Origin: Anaspis maculata
Taxonomy: Eukaryota; Arthropoda; Insecta; Coleoptera; Scraptiidae
Direction: 5' to 3'
DNA length: 64,000 nt
Assembly (NCBI GenBank): GCA_949128115.1
Contig: OX421968.1
Span: forward strand, 27,946,377-28,010,376
The stretch's first letter is position 1. Each line of letters begins with the position of its first letter. Under the pieces are notes generated by a model. The model was not told the DNA's origin, did no database searches, and saw nothing but the letters and a program-made list of their open reading frames with translations. Position numbers and translations under genes: made by a program. This document shows positions 46,054 to 56,030 of the stretch, piece after piece.

Positions 46054-46524
46054 CACTGGATTCTGGATTCCACTTTGGGGAGTCGGTGGAACACAGTTTC
46101 ACCTGGCACGTAGGCCTCATTATTGGGCCCATTGCACCCCTCTCCCAGACCAGCCGGACTCACCGAGCCGTAATGTGGTGCCTGGATGTTTGATGGTCGG
46201 TCCACCCAAGCACTGGGGCCGACAAGCGCACGTTTGACCTTGACTCCGTCTTTCACCCCAGGACCGCAGGTGCGGGTGTCCGATACATCCTCGCTCCCTG
46301 CGCCGGTGTTCCTGACTTCGTCTGCCTCCCGACCACGCTGCCGGTTATCCTCTACACATTACCGTACCGCCGGCTGGAGGCATGTATACTCGGGGGGTTT
46401 GCCTAAGACCACCCGAGGAGGAGTTCCAGACCGGCTTCGAATCAGATGAAAGACACCTAGTCACCCATCCAACTCGCGGCCTACTACACGCTACGCCCTC
46501 CTCACAATTGACACTTCGCCCTCA
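46054..46524. other. GC-rich foreign segment inside a Helentron repeat
   Basis: This block is much richer in GC than its surroundings and is flanked by a 32-bp imperfect direct repeat (46022-46053 and 46525-46556, core AACGACAAAAA...CAACTTTCACAATTGT). Open stretches exist on both strands (for example 46053-46256 on -, with HYGSVSPAGLGEGCNGPN), without recognised domains. On the - strand GTTGGATGGGTGAC resembles part of a 5S rRNA, a feature of some retroposons. It may be a captured gene piece or retroelement 5' region. Confidence 0.45.
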
Positions 46525-47161
46525 CAAACGACAAAAAGGGCAACTTTCACAATTGTTACAAATTGAGATGTTTTCCCAAACACTTAGAAACTGCCAACTC
46601 AAACTGTGCAACATTTGCTTAGGCGAACGTTGCCGCTCCCACACGCCGCGCCGCTTCCAAAGTGAGAGATAAATCTCGAGATAAATGAAAAACATAAAAC
46701 CGAGGACATAGCGATCTAAGTCTTCCGCTATATGGATAGCTGAATAAAGATGGGAAATGATAGGCTACTTGTAATATGTATGGCGCCGCCTCCAGCTTCC
46801 GCTCCCAAAAGAAAAAAGTGCAACTTTTAACAATGTTCATTGATTTGGATGCTAATGTTACCTCAAACATTTAAAAACTTCCAACTCAAACTGTGCAAGA
46901 GTTTCTTTGCCAAACGCTGCCGCTCCCACACGCCGCCCCCAAAATAAAAGATAAATGTGAAACATAAACCTGAAGACATAGCATCAGGCTACTTTTGATT
47001 GGTCGCCGCCTCCAGCTCCCGCTCCCCAACAAAAAGAAATGCAACGTTCAACAATTTTTCCTGATTTGGATGTCAATGTTACCTCAAACGTTTAGAAACT
47101 TCCAACTGTAACTGTGCAACAGTTACTTTACCAAATGCTGCCGGTCCCACATGCTGCCCTC

Positions 47162-50018
47162 CAGGGGCGGACTTACATCGGCGGGGCCAAATTTTTGTCC
47201 CTTTTTTTTTGTAAAATAATAATTGTTGGCCCCTTTTCTTTTGTGCATTTGAGTCGGAAAAAAGTGAACATTCCTGAAGCCTCTTGTTTTAATTTTCATC
47301 ATTTGGCGGCGTTGGCCCCGTGTTTTTTAGCGCATTTTCCATCTTGATGAAAATCGCTATTGCAACCGCTTTGTCCGTCCGTCCGTCCGTCCGTCCGTTC
47401 CTCGAACTCCCCCCAAACTAGACGACCTAGCTTTCTAATTTTTTCGCTGTTACATAGCTGCCACTTCCAAAGGAGGGCTAGGCTATATTGGATGTCCATA
47501 TTGCGCCGCCAACATAGAGAAAACCGCCACCGATAAACTTGAAATAACATAATATTGCACTTTCTACCAGACCTGATGCTCTAGTGTTCTCATTTTCTGA
47601 ATAATACATAGTTGCCACTTATAAACGTAAGCCAAGAAACATTCCATCTTCAATATGCGCCGCCGACATGAAAAAACTGCTAAAAACCGCCCCCAATCAC
47701 TTTAAAATGAAAAACATAAGCCCGAAGACATAGCGATCTGATTCTTTCGGTATATGAATAGCTGACTGAAAATGGGAAAGGATAGGCTACTTTTGGTTAG
47801 TCGCCGACCCCAGATTCCGCCCCCAAACGATAAAAAGTGCAACTTTAACAAATGTTACTGATTGAGATGTTCCCTTAAACATTTAGGAACTGCCAACTCA
47901 AATTGTGCAACATTTGCTCAGTCGAACGCTGCCGCTCCCACACGCCGCCCCCAAAGTAAGAGATAAATGAAAAACATGAACCCGAAGACATAGCGATCCA
48001 AGTTTTTCGCTATATGGATAGCTGACTAAAAATGGAAAAGGATAGGCTACTTTTGATATGGCGCCGCCTCCAGCTTCCGCCCCCAAAAGAAAAAAGTGCA
48101 ACTTTCAACAATTTTCACTGATTTAGCTGATAATGTTACCTCGAACATTTAGAAACTCTTGACTCAAACTGCACATGAACCTGAAGACATAGCGATCTAA
48201 TTCTTTCACTATATTGATAGCTGACTGAAATTGGAAAAAGATAGGCCACTTTCAATTAGCCGCCGCCTCCAGCTGCCGCCTCCAAACAAATAAAATGCAA
48301 CTTTCACAATTTTCACTGATTGTCATATTTGCTGCCGCCCCCACACGCTGCCATCAAAGTGAGAGATGAACGAAAAACATAAACCCGAAGACATAACGAT
48401 CTAATTCTTTCGCTATATGGATAGCTAAGCTAACTAAAAATGGTAAAGAATAGGCTACTTTTGATATGGCGCCGCCTCCAACTTCCACCCCTAAAAGAAA
48501 AAAAGTGCAACTTTCAATGATTCCCACTGATTTACATTTTAATGTTACCTCAAACATTCAGAAACTCCCAACTCAAACTGTGGAAGAATTTCTTTGCCAA
48601 ACTCTGCCGCTTCCACACGCCGCCCCCAAAGTAAGAGATAAATGTAAAACATAACCCTGAAGACATAGCGATCTAATTGTTCCGCTATATAGATAGCTGA
48701 CTAAAAATGGGAAGAGATAGGCCAATTTTGATTAGTCGCCGCCTCCAGCCTCCGCCCCCAAACAAAAAAAATGCAACTTTCACAATTATCACTGATTGTC
48801 ATATTTCCTTAAACATTTAGAAACTCAAACCTAACTCAACCTAACTCAAACTGTGCAACAGTTACTTTGCCGAATGCTGCCACCCCCACACGCTGCCCTC
48901 AAAGTAAGAGATGAATGGAAAACATAAACCCGAAGACATAGCGATCTAATTCTTTCGCTATATGGATAGCCGACTAAAAATGGGAAAGAATAGACTACTG
49001 TTGATTAGTCGCCGCTCCCAGCTCCCGCCCTCAAACAAAAAAATATTGATGAGTGAAAGAATTTTCATTCAAATCTATTTCATTGGCAAGTACCCCATTC
49101 TGATAACAAAATATCAAAATGAGTTTTGAATGAAGAAAGTGGGCAAGGAATGGTGTTTCTCCTTCAACCAAATCTCTTCACGTTCACAATTATGCCTCTT
49201 TGAGAAAATGCGCTACTGAGACTCACGCACGTGAAGGCATACTCACTTGTTTTATTTTCGCTTCCATTACATTAAAGTGCAAAACTACAACAAAAAAATG
49301 CGTCGCATTATTTTCAACAATTGTACCTTCTATCTTCTTATGCATGCTAAGTCCCAATGAAAAGCACCAAATTTTCATTATTTTACCTTTTGTTTTGACC
49401 CTTTTCCGGGATCAATAGGGGACCAAAAACTTAAATGATAGGAATATGTAATATTATCATGCAATAATGATCATGGAATGTTAATGTTATAGTTGTTTTG
49501 TTATTGATTTGTGCCTTAAAAAATTCTTGGTTGGCTCCGTCTATTTCTTCTTGCATTGAATCAAAAGAGAAAATATTCTTGCTGCATCTTGTACCGAACC
49601 TATCGGACCAATTCCGCCGCCTCCAACAGTTGAATTAATAATTTTTTTTGACGTAAACACTTAGAAGACGAATAGTTGTGTTCTACTGATCAGTTTAGAA
49701 CAGTTTCTATTCTTTTATTATTTCTTATTATTATTATTTTCATATTATCAGCAGCAAAAAATTTGAAAATCGACGAGCCTCTCTTTCTATTCCGGGGTGT
49801 TTTATGATAAACTATCCAAAATTTAAAATTTACATGGGTTCGATTATTTTATTTTTTTTTACATGATGAAAAATGTAATTATTATCATCATCAATATTAT
49901 GATTATTGTTGAAAAAATTCCGCCTGCGGCGCAGTTAACTTAACCGCCTTTTCTTGGCGACAATTGTTTGCATTTACTTCATTAGCCCCCGGGGCCAATC
50001 CCATGCATTCCGCCCCTG
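47162..50018. mobile_element. hAT-type element nested in a Helentron and hosting another Helentron
   Basis: The TIRs CAGGGGCGGA (47162) and TCCGCCCCTG (50018) are flanked by CTGCCCTC (47154-47161) and CCGCCCTC (50019-50026), an 8-bp hAT-type duplication with one difference. The GGCGGGGCC and GGGGCC sub-terminal pair is conserved. Without the nested Helentron it is about 930 bp. No transposase ORF. Confidence 0.85.
47323..49250 (+). mobile_element. Helentron-like element, subfamily C, complete
   Basis: The 5' end TTTTTTAGCGCATTTTCCAT is followed by (GTCC)n at 47372-47397. The 3' end is GAGAAAATGCGCTACTGAGA, CTCACGCACGTGAAGG hairpin and ACTTGT (49250). The body holds about 260-bp repeats in the same order as 27225-29240 and 36343-38795, read in the opposite orientation. 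It lies within the hAT element. Confidence 0.88.
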
Positions 50019-50093
50019 CCGCCCTCAAAGTAAGAGATAAATGAAAAATATGAACCCGAAGACATAACGATTTAATTCTTTCGCTATATTCAT

Positions 50094-50407
50094 AATCATT
50101 CTCCAGAAAGAGAGTGCAATTGTATCACAAAGTAGCTGATGCAATTTTAAATTTTGAAGTTGGGCTGGGGGGGACCGAATGGATAAATTTGGATAGCACT
50201 TTTTCCTCTAAAAATTCTCTTCTCCCGATGCAATTCAGAATCACGTTGACTACAATGAAACAAAAGAATCAGGGGTCGTAAATATAAAGTTGGATACTCT
50301 AAAAATTATAAGGAAAAAAAAGGGTGGGTTAAAAATTTTAGGAATATTTTTTCAGAAAGAAAATTCTCTTTGGATCTTTCACTTTGAGCATGATCTGTCT
50401 TCGCCAA
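50094..50407. repeat. Fragment related to the arm at 59640-59930
   Basis: ATCACAAAGTAG, TTGAAGTTGGGCTGGGGGGG, TAGCACTTTTTCC and CACGTTGACTACAATGAA align in order with 59631-59770. It is a one-arm remnant of the P foldback family that replaces the missing 3' end of the Helentron. Confidence 0.6.
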
Positions 50408-50640
50408 CAAATTTCGGCCGCAAAGGTAGTGGTTGGAAGTGGTCAGCGATTTCCACTATCGCTAGCAGTTCCCTACGAGTGACAGAAGTCCCTTTCCTGT
50501 TCGAAGAAAATCTTGCTGTAGTACCCTACTACCCGCTCCTGTCCATCCTGAAGTTGTGACAGCACCGCCTCAGTCTCAGTATTGTTGGCATCGGTATCCA
50601 AAATGAACTGTCTCTGCTTCGAAATAATGGTTGTTACTTT
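50408..50640 (-). pseudogene. Ty3/gypsy pol fragment (start of RNase H domain)
   Basis: On the - strand the sequence encodes FILDTDANNTETEAVLSQLQ, then DGQERVVGYYSK, a frameshift, and RRELLAIVEIADHFQPL. This is the gypsy RNase H N-terminal half, including the catalytic-Asp motif (DTDA) and the E-bearing RRELLA segment. No flanking LTR or integrase. It covers a different part of pol from the fragment at 24383, so the two need not derive from one copy. Confidence 0.78.
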
Positions 50641-50890
50641 CACTTTGGTCAATAATGTAGCGAATTTCGAGTCAGTAATCGGTCAATAAGTCTAGTAGTG
50701 GAAAAAATGTACCGATAGATGATGAACTCTGGAAGAATATCATAGTAGACATCTTTGTGTAAACAACTATAGCCGAGCGCAATCGGTGAAATCGAAGTTT
50801 AGATTAAGGATTTCTGGAGCTAGCCCAGTTTTATTCAATTGGGATAAAAAATGAGGGATGTCATTTATGATCCCAAAGGAGATGCAGTAA
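50641..50890. other. Unassigned sequence
   Basis: No end, ORF or repeat was recognised between the gypsy fragment and the mariner-type foldback. Confidence 0.35.
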
Positions 50891-51039
50891 TAAAGGTTGA
50901 CAATTTAAGAGTGGCGACATTCTTTTCTTTAATTATAAAACAGCTAACCAAGATATCAGTGTGATTCTTCTTTCAGATTAAAAAAAGTAGGCATTCAAGT
51001 CTTATTTTTATATTTTGAAAATTGATTCTTGAAAATTAC

Positions 51040-51505
51040 AACGAGTAAATGACCGCCATTCCGATCGATGCATATTTTTGAGCTCGACGCAATAACGAGC
51101 TCATCACACGCTGGCACATTTCGGCCGGAATCTGAGCAATCACTTCTCTAATGTTTTTTTTTTCAAGTCATTTGAAGTTTGAGGTTGGTTCTGGTACACT
51201 TCCGACTTAACATAGTCCCACAGCAATTAATCCAAAGCAGACAAATTGGGAGAGCCTGCTGGTCACTGGTCATCTCCCCGTTGAGACAAAAGTCGACCTG
51301 GAAACAATCATGTCTTACAATACATTCAACGATGCATTGGCCACATGGGGTCTCGTATCATCTTGTTGATACACGTCACTTACCAAATGACGTCCGCTGG
51401 TAAATGAAGTTGACTCATGGCATTCCTCAGGAACTTTTGCAACATTTCCACGTGTCGTTCGCCATTCACGACTATTGCATTACCCATACCCATGTCGTTT
51501 TCGGT
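51040..51505 (-). pseudogene. Mariner-type transposase remnant (left copy)
   Basis: Read on the - strand: MGNAIVVNGERHVEMLQKFL, a frameshift, VYQQDDTRPHVANASLNVL (second catalytic Asp motif), then a block ending ALD-stop-LLWDYVKSEVYQNQPQ (third catalytic region, Asp type as in mariner), and IAQIPAEMCQRVMSSLLRRA. The order and the 'D...FLWGYVK' and 'PxELxxRVM' motifs are typical of mariner transposases. Several stops and frameshifts inactivate it. The N-terminal DNA-binding domain is absent. Confidence 0.78.
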
Positions 51506-51527
51506 AGACATGTGTAATACAGTAGTC

Positions 51528-51715
51528 TAAAGTGTACCAGAACCGACCTCAAACTTCAAATGACTTGAACAAGAACATTGGAGAAGTGATTACTCAGACT
51601 CCGGCCGAATTGTGCCAGCGTGTAATGGACTCCTTATTGTGTCGAGCTTAAATATGCATCGATAAGAACGGCGGTCATTTACGCGATGTAATCTTCAAAA
51701 AAAAAGTTCAAGATA
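51528..51715 (+). pseudogene. Mariner-type transposase C-terminal remnant (right copy)
   Basis: Encodes VYQNRPQTSNDLNKNIGEVI followed by TPAELCQRVMDSLLCRA, a stop, and ICIDKNGGHLRDVIF, the usual C-terminal end of mariner transposases. It mirrors the left copy, which is why the arms are complementary. Confidence 0.75.
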
Positions 51716-51836
51716 TACAAGAGAAAACTTGAATGTCTCCTTTTTTTTATCTGAAAGAAGAATCATACTGATATCTTGGTTAGCTGTTCCATCATTGAAG
51801 AATAAAATGTCGCCACTCTTAAATTGTCACTCTTTA

Positions 51837-52002
51837 AGGTTCGTTAAGTCAGCTTATTTAGCCGCAAATTTTAATTTTAGTCGCAAGTGCAGCGACGCCC
51901 ATTGGCTCTTACGAACCAGTCTTCTCAGAACAGCCAATAAGCGGTGCAGCGCTTACGGCTAAAATTAAAACTTGCGGCTAAATAAGCTGACTGAACGCAC
52001 CT
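51837..52002. mobile_element. Short PIF/Harbinger-like MITE, TTA duplication
   Basis: The tips AGGTTCGTTAAGTCAGCTTA and complement (AGGTGCGTTCAGTCAG...) enclose a 166-bp palindrome. TTA lies at 51834-51836 and 52003-52005. The 3-bp TWA duplication suits PIF/Harbinger (Tourist-like) MITEs. It abuts the mariner foldback, sharing the TA/TTA junction. Confidence 0.8.
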
Positions 52003-52005
52003 TTA

Positions 52006-52309
52006 GATTGCGTTTTGAAAACTGCCAAATAGGGCCCGAGAAAGAAATAACGAAATGTGCTGGGCAGACTTCTCTATGCGATTCCCGCTTTCTATGCATA
52101 GCAGCTAGCTCTGTTTTCTCTTGTCTTGCCCTTGAAAATAGGATTTTCTTATTCTGGCAAATGGTTCTCCTTGAGTTTCTTGTTTCTTCGGTTGATTCAT
52201 AATTGCTTGAGCCTTAATATGGCCCAAAAATTGGCTCCTGATAATCGCTGAATCTGAAGGTGAATCAAATCTTAATATACCTAATAAATGTGTCCCGTTA
52301 TTTTTACAG
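52006..52309 (+). other. 3' end of the long intron with acceptor site
   Basis: There is no element. The pyrimidine-rich TCCCGTTATTTTTACAG (52292-52309) is a good 3' splice site. A CTTAATA-type branch-point candidate lies at about 52271. Confidence 0.5.
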
Positions 52310-52448
52310 GCAGAAGCTTCTCCATACCATGGCCACCTTTCGGATTCAGGAAGTGGGAACTTGGAAGTGCCGAACAACACGGCCGCCCATCAACGTTCCT
52401 TGTCACCATCTAGTGCCGTATCAGCTGAGACGCTTAATCATAGTACTG
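52310..52448 (+). CDS. Second coding exon of the unidentified gene
   Basis: This 139-nt exon is bounded by TTTTTACAG^GCAGAAGC and ACTG^GTATGT. In phase 0, the phase left by the exon at 6191-6304, it is fully open: AEASPYHGHLSDSGSGNLEV, then 26 more residues rich in Ser, Asn, Ala and Thr (includes HQRSLSPSSAVSAETLNHST), leaving phase 1. The sequence is low in hydrophobics and likely disordered, matching the acidic/His-rich first exon, with SP and SDSGSG possible phosphorylation sites. No domain is identified. The remaining exons must lie downstream, probably beyond this window. Linkage to the first exon is inferred from strand, phase and absence of alternatives. Confidence 0.58.
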
Positions 52449-52615
52449 GTATGTATTTATATGGATGTGAAATAATACATGACTGTTGAATGGATATGTA
52501 TCGAGTGTGTGATGTATGCTCCGAGGAATACAGTCCCCAGCGTCAAATGACCCCACACTCGAATAGCCCTAGGCTCGAAAAGTTACCATATGGCTCTACG
52601 GCCGAAATAAAAAAA
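52449..52615. other. Intron start after exon 2
   Basis: It begins at the GTATGT donor. No element or coding feature until the GCCGG-rich foldback. Confidence 0.4.
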
Positions 52616-53914
52616 AAGTGACTCCGTAGCCGGCCCCGGCTTCATGTATTGTAGCCGGAGCCGGGCTATATGTATGGTAACTGGCACTGCCGGTCACCCG
52701 TATTGTAGCCGGCACTAAGTGAGTGACACTGCGCCATGCCGGCTTTTCGTATCGAAGCCGACACTAATGCCGGATTGCACAAACGTGGTAGTAAATTTTA
52801 GTACGGTACTAAATCAGGGTATCAAATTTTCAAAGTTGAATTAAAAAAAGAATCGGTTACCTCAATGGAAGCTTATGATATGGAATCAAAATATAGCTCC
52901 AGACGATCATTCTCATATCAAAATAGGTGCGGAATAATACTCACTTGTCACTTTTTTTAAATTATGAAATAAAAGTTTGACAGTTCCAACAAAAAGTTTC
53001 CTGTAGGCCAGTAGAAGAGATATCCCACGTTTGTTTTGGCATCAGAATGATGGGCTGGAGCTATGTTTTGATTTCATATCATTTGCTTCCATTGGGGCAA
53101 CAGATTTTCCTTTTAATTCAACTTTGAAAATTTGATACCCTGATTTAGTACCGTACTAAAATTTACTACCACGTTTGTGCAATCCGGCATAAGCGACAGA
53201 AATCTGCATCAGATCATCAGATGGCTTCAGAGTTCCGGACGGACTTGAATCTGTGGAAGGGCGACTGCTTACCACTCAGTGGAACAATTGCTACAATATG
53301 CCACAATTATATTGGCTAATGCATGTATCTGTACTTCACTTATTGCAATAAGACTATCATCTCAAATTGAAAATTTTGAAAAACAAACTTAATACACTTT
53401 TTCTCATATTATGGATTAATTGGATTTACAACTGGTACATCTCGGTTTCACTGGAAGCTGGAACAGCCCCAATTTTAACACTTTGTTGCTTCAGTTATGT
53501 CGATTGTGTTGGATATCGATAGTTGTTGTGGTTGCAAATTACTACAGAGGCACGTTCTCGACACCAAGTCATATCTCCCGAGATGCAAATTCTTCAACCT
53601 TAGGTTTAGTACATCCTGCGTTTATTTTGTATTTCAAGGAACTAAATCAAGTAAGTTACCAAATACAGCGGTTTGTTTGATTTATCACCATGAATATTGG
53701 AATATTCTCAAGACCGACAAGAATCGGTTGCAATAGGTACCTACCCAAACAAGGCTTACCACTGCCGGCTAGCAAAGAAATTGGCGGCATCGCCGGCTAC
53801 GAAACGAGAAGCCGGCAGTGTGCATTATTCAATGTCACTCATTTGGTGCCGGCTACCACGCAAATAGCCGGTTACAATACGTGAAGCCAGGCCCGGCTAC
53901 GGATGGAGGCACTT
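52616..53914. mobile_element. GCCGG-rich foldback hosting a PIF-like MITE
   Basis: The left AAGTGACTCCGTAGCCGGCC is complementary, imperfectly, to the right end near 53914 (CCCGGCTACGGATGGAGGCACTT without its last bases). Both arms carry several GTAGCCGGC/GCCGGCTAC words at intervals, as in sub-terminal transposase-binding arrays. The centre (53200-53740) is unassigned. The duplication is not clear. Confidence 0.62.
52768..53189. mobile_element. PIF/Harbinger-like MITE, TAA duplication
   Basis: The TIRs TGCCGGATTGCACAAACGTG and complement have TAA at 52765-52767 and 53190-53192. Arms of about 90 bp share AAATTTTAGTACGGTACTAA. Non-coding. Confidence 0.82.
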
Positions 53915-54130
53915 CCTACAAAAAAAAAAACTCCGGAAATCGCCCAGTTTGACAATCTGGTTGGCAAATTCGAAATAGTTCTGTATTATTATTGTTATTA
54001 TTATTATAGTTATAGTTCGATTTAAATAAATTTCTGCATCTTTTCAAGAGAGGGACACATTTCTATCACATTGTTTCTCGCTATAGATACTACCTACCAA
54101 ATTTAGAGATTTTGACGCTAGGGCTAGGGC

Positions 54131-55019
54131 CAGTGGCGCCGAATAGACCCTAATTTGTGGCGCTCGCCATACCTCAAAATGAGGGGGAGGGGTCTGGAGG
54201 GAAAAAAAGGGAAAAAGGAGAAGAAAAGAAAAAAGGAGAAGAAGGGAGGAAAATAAGAGGAAGAGAGATTTACCCAGCAAATCATTGTATATTGGGATTA
54301 TTAGGCACTTTGAATCTCAATGACAGTTATTTACGATGTTTACCAAGGTATAGGTACCGTATGAGCAAAACGATTTTACTTCAAGAGTGCTATGACTAAT
54401 TTTTTTTGCCTTTTTCAATTGTTGGTAGTAGTATGTATATCCTGCAATTTACCTCAAAATGACATCTGCATGTTGTTTGGCAATCTCCAATGCTTGTCGG
54501 TGGGGAATACGACCACTCTCCGTTTTCCAATTTTGTGCCATTTCGAAAATAACTTTTGATAATGAAAAACTTCTCATTCAGTTTTTAACATTTATTAAAG
54601 ACCGACACTGGCATTCAACAGTTTATTTAGTCATTATGGCCTCGATTACGGCCAACCTTTGATATACATATAAAATAATAATTTCATAGCACTCTAGACT
54701 AGAGGCAAAAAGGTTTTGATCATACGGTATTTGAACAGCCAACTAAATGGACTAAAAAAACCTCACGATCTTACGATCTCACAAAAAACTTTCGATTTTT
54801 GTGTAAACCATAATGATATCTATGGACAATTTGGTCAGCGGCTTCCCCTTTTTTGCTTATTATTGTTAATATTATAATTATTATTTTGAAAAAATTTTGC
54901 CTGCGGCGCAAACTACACTAGGGGCTCTTAGGCCCCCAGGCCCGACCGTAGCGTAGCAATAGGGGGGGGGTCTCAAATCTTTTTCGCCATAGTAACTTTT
55001 CAGGAGTTCGGCGCCACTG
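54131..55019. mobile_element. hAT-type MITE with perfect 8-bp duplication and a purine tract
   Basis: The TIRs CAGTGGCGCCGAATAG and AGTTCGGCGCCACTG are flanked by identical GCTAGGGC at 54123-54130 and 55020-55027. The perfect duplication suggests a younger insertion than the other hAT copies. Inside are a roughly 90-base nearly pure A/G strand (54179-54272) and a smaller foldback (about 54350-54735, tips CCGTATGA/TCATACGG). Confidence 0.88.
54179..54272 (+). repeat. Polypurine tract
   Basis: About 90 bases are almost entirely A/G on the + strand (GGGAAAAAGGAGAAGAAAAG and similar). Such mirror-like purine runs can form triplex (H-DNA). Part of the hAT MITE. Confidence 0.8.
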
Positions 55020-55137
55020 GCTAGGGCCATTCGACGCTGGGGCAAGCAACCCGCTCCGATATTGGAGCGTCACCTTAGCCGAACAAGTATTATTAATGAA
55101 ATAATAAGCGACTCTTTAGAGCGCCGGTCGTTTGCTA

Positions 55138-55408
55138 TAAAATGCGTTCACGTCTTCGTGCTGAACAGTCTGATTTCTCAACATGAATTTAATTTTCAAC
55201 AATTTAGCCCGTTGAGTTCAAATTGAAGACGGGAAGTATAGCTGTACTCATTCACTACTAGCTTTTATTTTTTTTTGCAACTTTTAAAAAAACTCGCAGT
55301 GGATGAGGAGAGTCATTATTTCTTTTCCCAAATTGACCTCAACGGGCTCAACGATGAATTTCTGTTGGAACATAAGGCTGTTTAGCACGAAGGCACGTGG
55401 GCGCATTA
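55138..55408. mobile_element. Small foldback MITE abutting the next element
   Basis: ATGCGTTCACGTCTTCGTGC and the complement of ATGCGCCCACGTGCCTTCGT form the ends, with TA flanks. AGCCCGTTGAGTTC is mirrored by ACCTCAACGGGCT inside. Its right-hand TA (55409-55410) is also the target duplication of the following element. Confidence 0.7.
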
Positions 55409-56030
55409 TACAGGATGTTTCAATAGAAACGAGCCACCCTGAATAAATTTTTACCTGGTGAAATTAGGGAATTTCCCGAGACCCGTCGATTTTTGTTTCG
55501 AGGGGGACATGTAAAGCATACATTGGGAAATTTCTATCTTCAACCCCTTAACCTCCACCCACCTCAACTTCTAAATTTTAAATGACGCTACCTACCTTGC
55601 GATACATCAAATTGAAAAGAATTGAATTCTCCTTCTGAAAAAAATACTTTCAACGTTTTTAACCCCACCCCTCTTTTCCCTAAAATTCTCTTAAGGATCC
55701 AGTTTAATATTCTTGACCCCTTAAATTCTCTTTATTTCTATCAGTTTTATCCTGAATAGCATCAAAAGAGATTTTTTGGTGGAAAAAGTGCTACTCAAAT
55801 TCACCTCTTTGTTCTCCCCCACCCCAACTTCAAAATTCACCAAAACACCACCTACCTGGTGATACATCGGATCAAAGGGAATTCAGTTCTCACTCTGAAA
55901 TCCTTTTTTTTAATTTTCAACCCCTCCTCATTAAATTGGGCATTCGGAGTACTTTAGAAGGAAAAGGGGTTTTTGAAACTTTTTAAAATATTTTTCTCGG
56001 AAAGAGAATCCAGTTCTCTTCAATTTGATA

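Larger units (their letters stand above)
45521..50093 (+). mobile_element. Helentron-like element, subfamily C, 3' end lost, hosting a hAT element
   Basis: TTTTTAGCGCATTTTCCATC and a (GTCC/GTTC)n tract mark the 5' end. The body has subfamily C tandem repeats to 47161, is interrupted by the hAT element (47162-50018), and resumes mid-repeat at 50019 (GCCCTCAAAGTAAGAGATAA) before being cut at about 50093. A 471-bp GC-rich segment (46054-46524) also interrupts it. Confidence 0.82.
50893..51834. mobile_element. Mariner-type foldback with two divergent transposase remnants
   Basis: The tips AAGGTTGACAATTTAAGAGT and complement have TA at 50891-50892 and 51835-51836. The arms are about 340 bp and each carries the C-terminal end of a mariner-type transposase, pointing outward on opposite strands. 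The central part carries additional transposase sequence on the - strand only. Confidence 0.82.
6305..52309 (+). other. Proposed 46-kb intron filled with nested transposable elements
   Basis: The donor GTAAGT at 6305 and the acceptor TTTTTACAG ending at 52309 are the only strong, phase-compatible pair flanking two exon-like open stretches. Everything between is transposon remnants or unassigned AT-rich DNA. I found no other exon in matching phase, but small exons could be missed. The claim depends on the two exons belonging to one gene. Confidence 0.5.

Noticed and set aside
46186..46672. Long ORFs in a GC-rich block that could be called genes
   Set aside because: GC-rich sequence has few stops by chance; the ORFs overlap on opposite strands, have no domain, and lie inside a Helentron.
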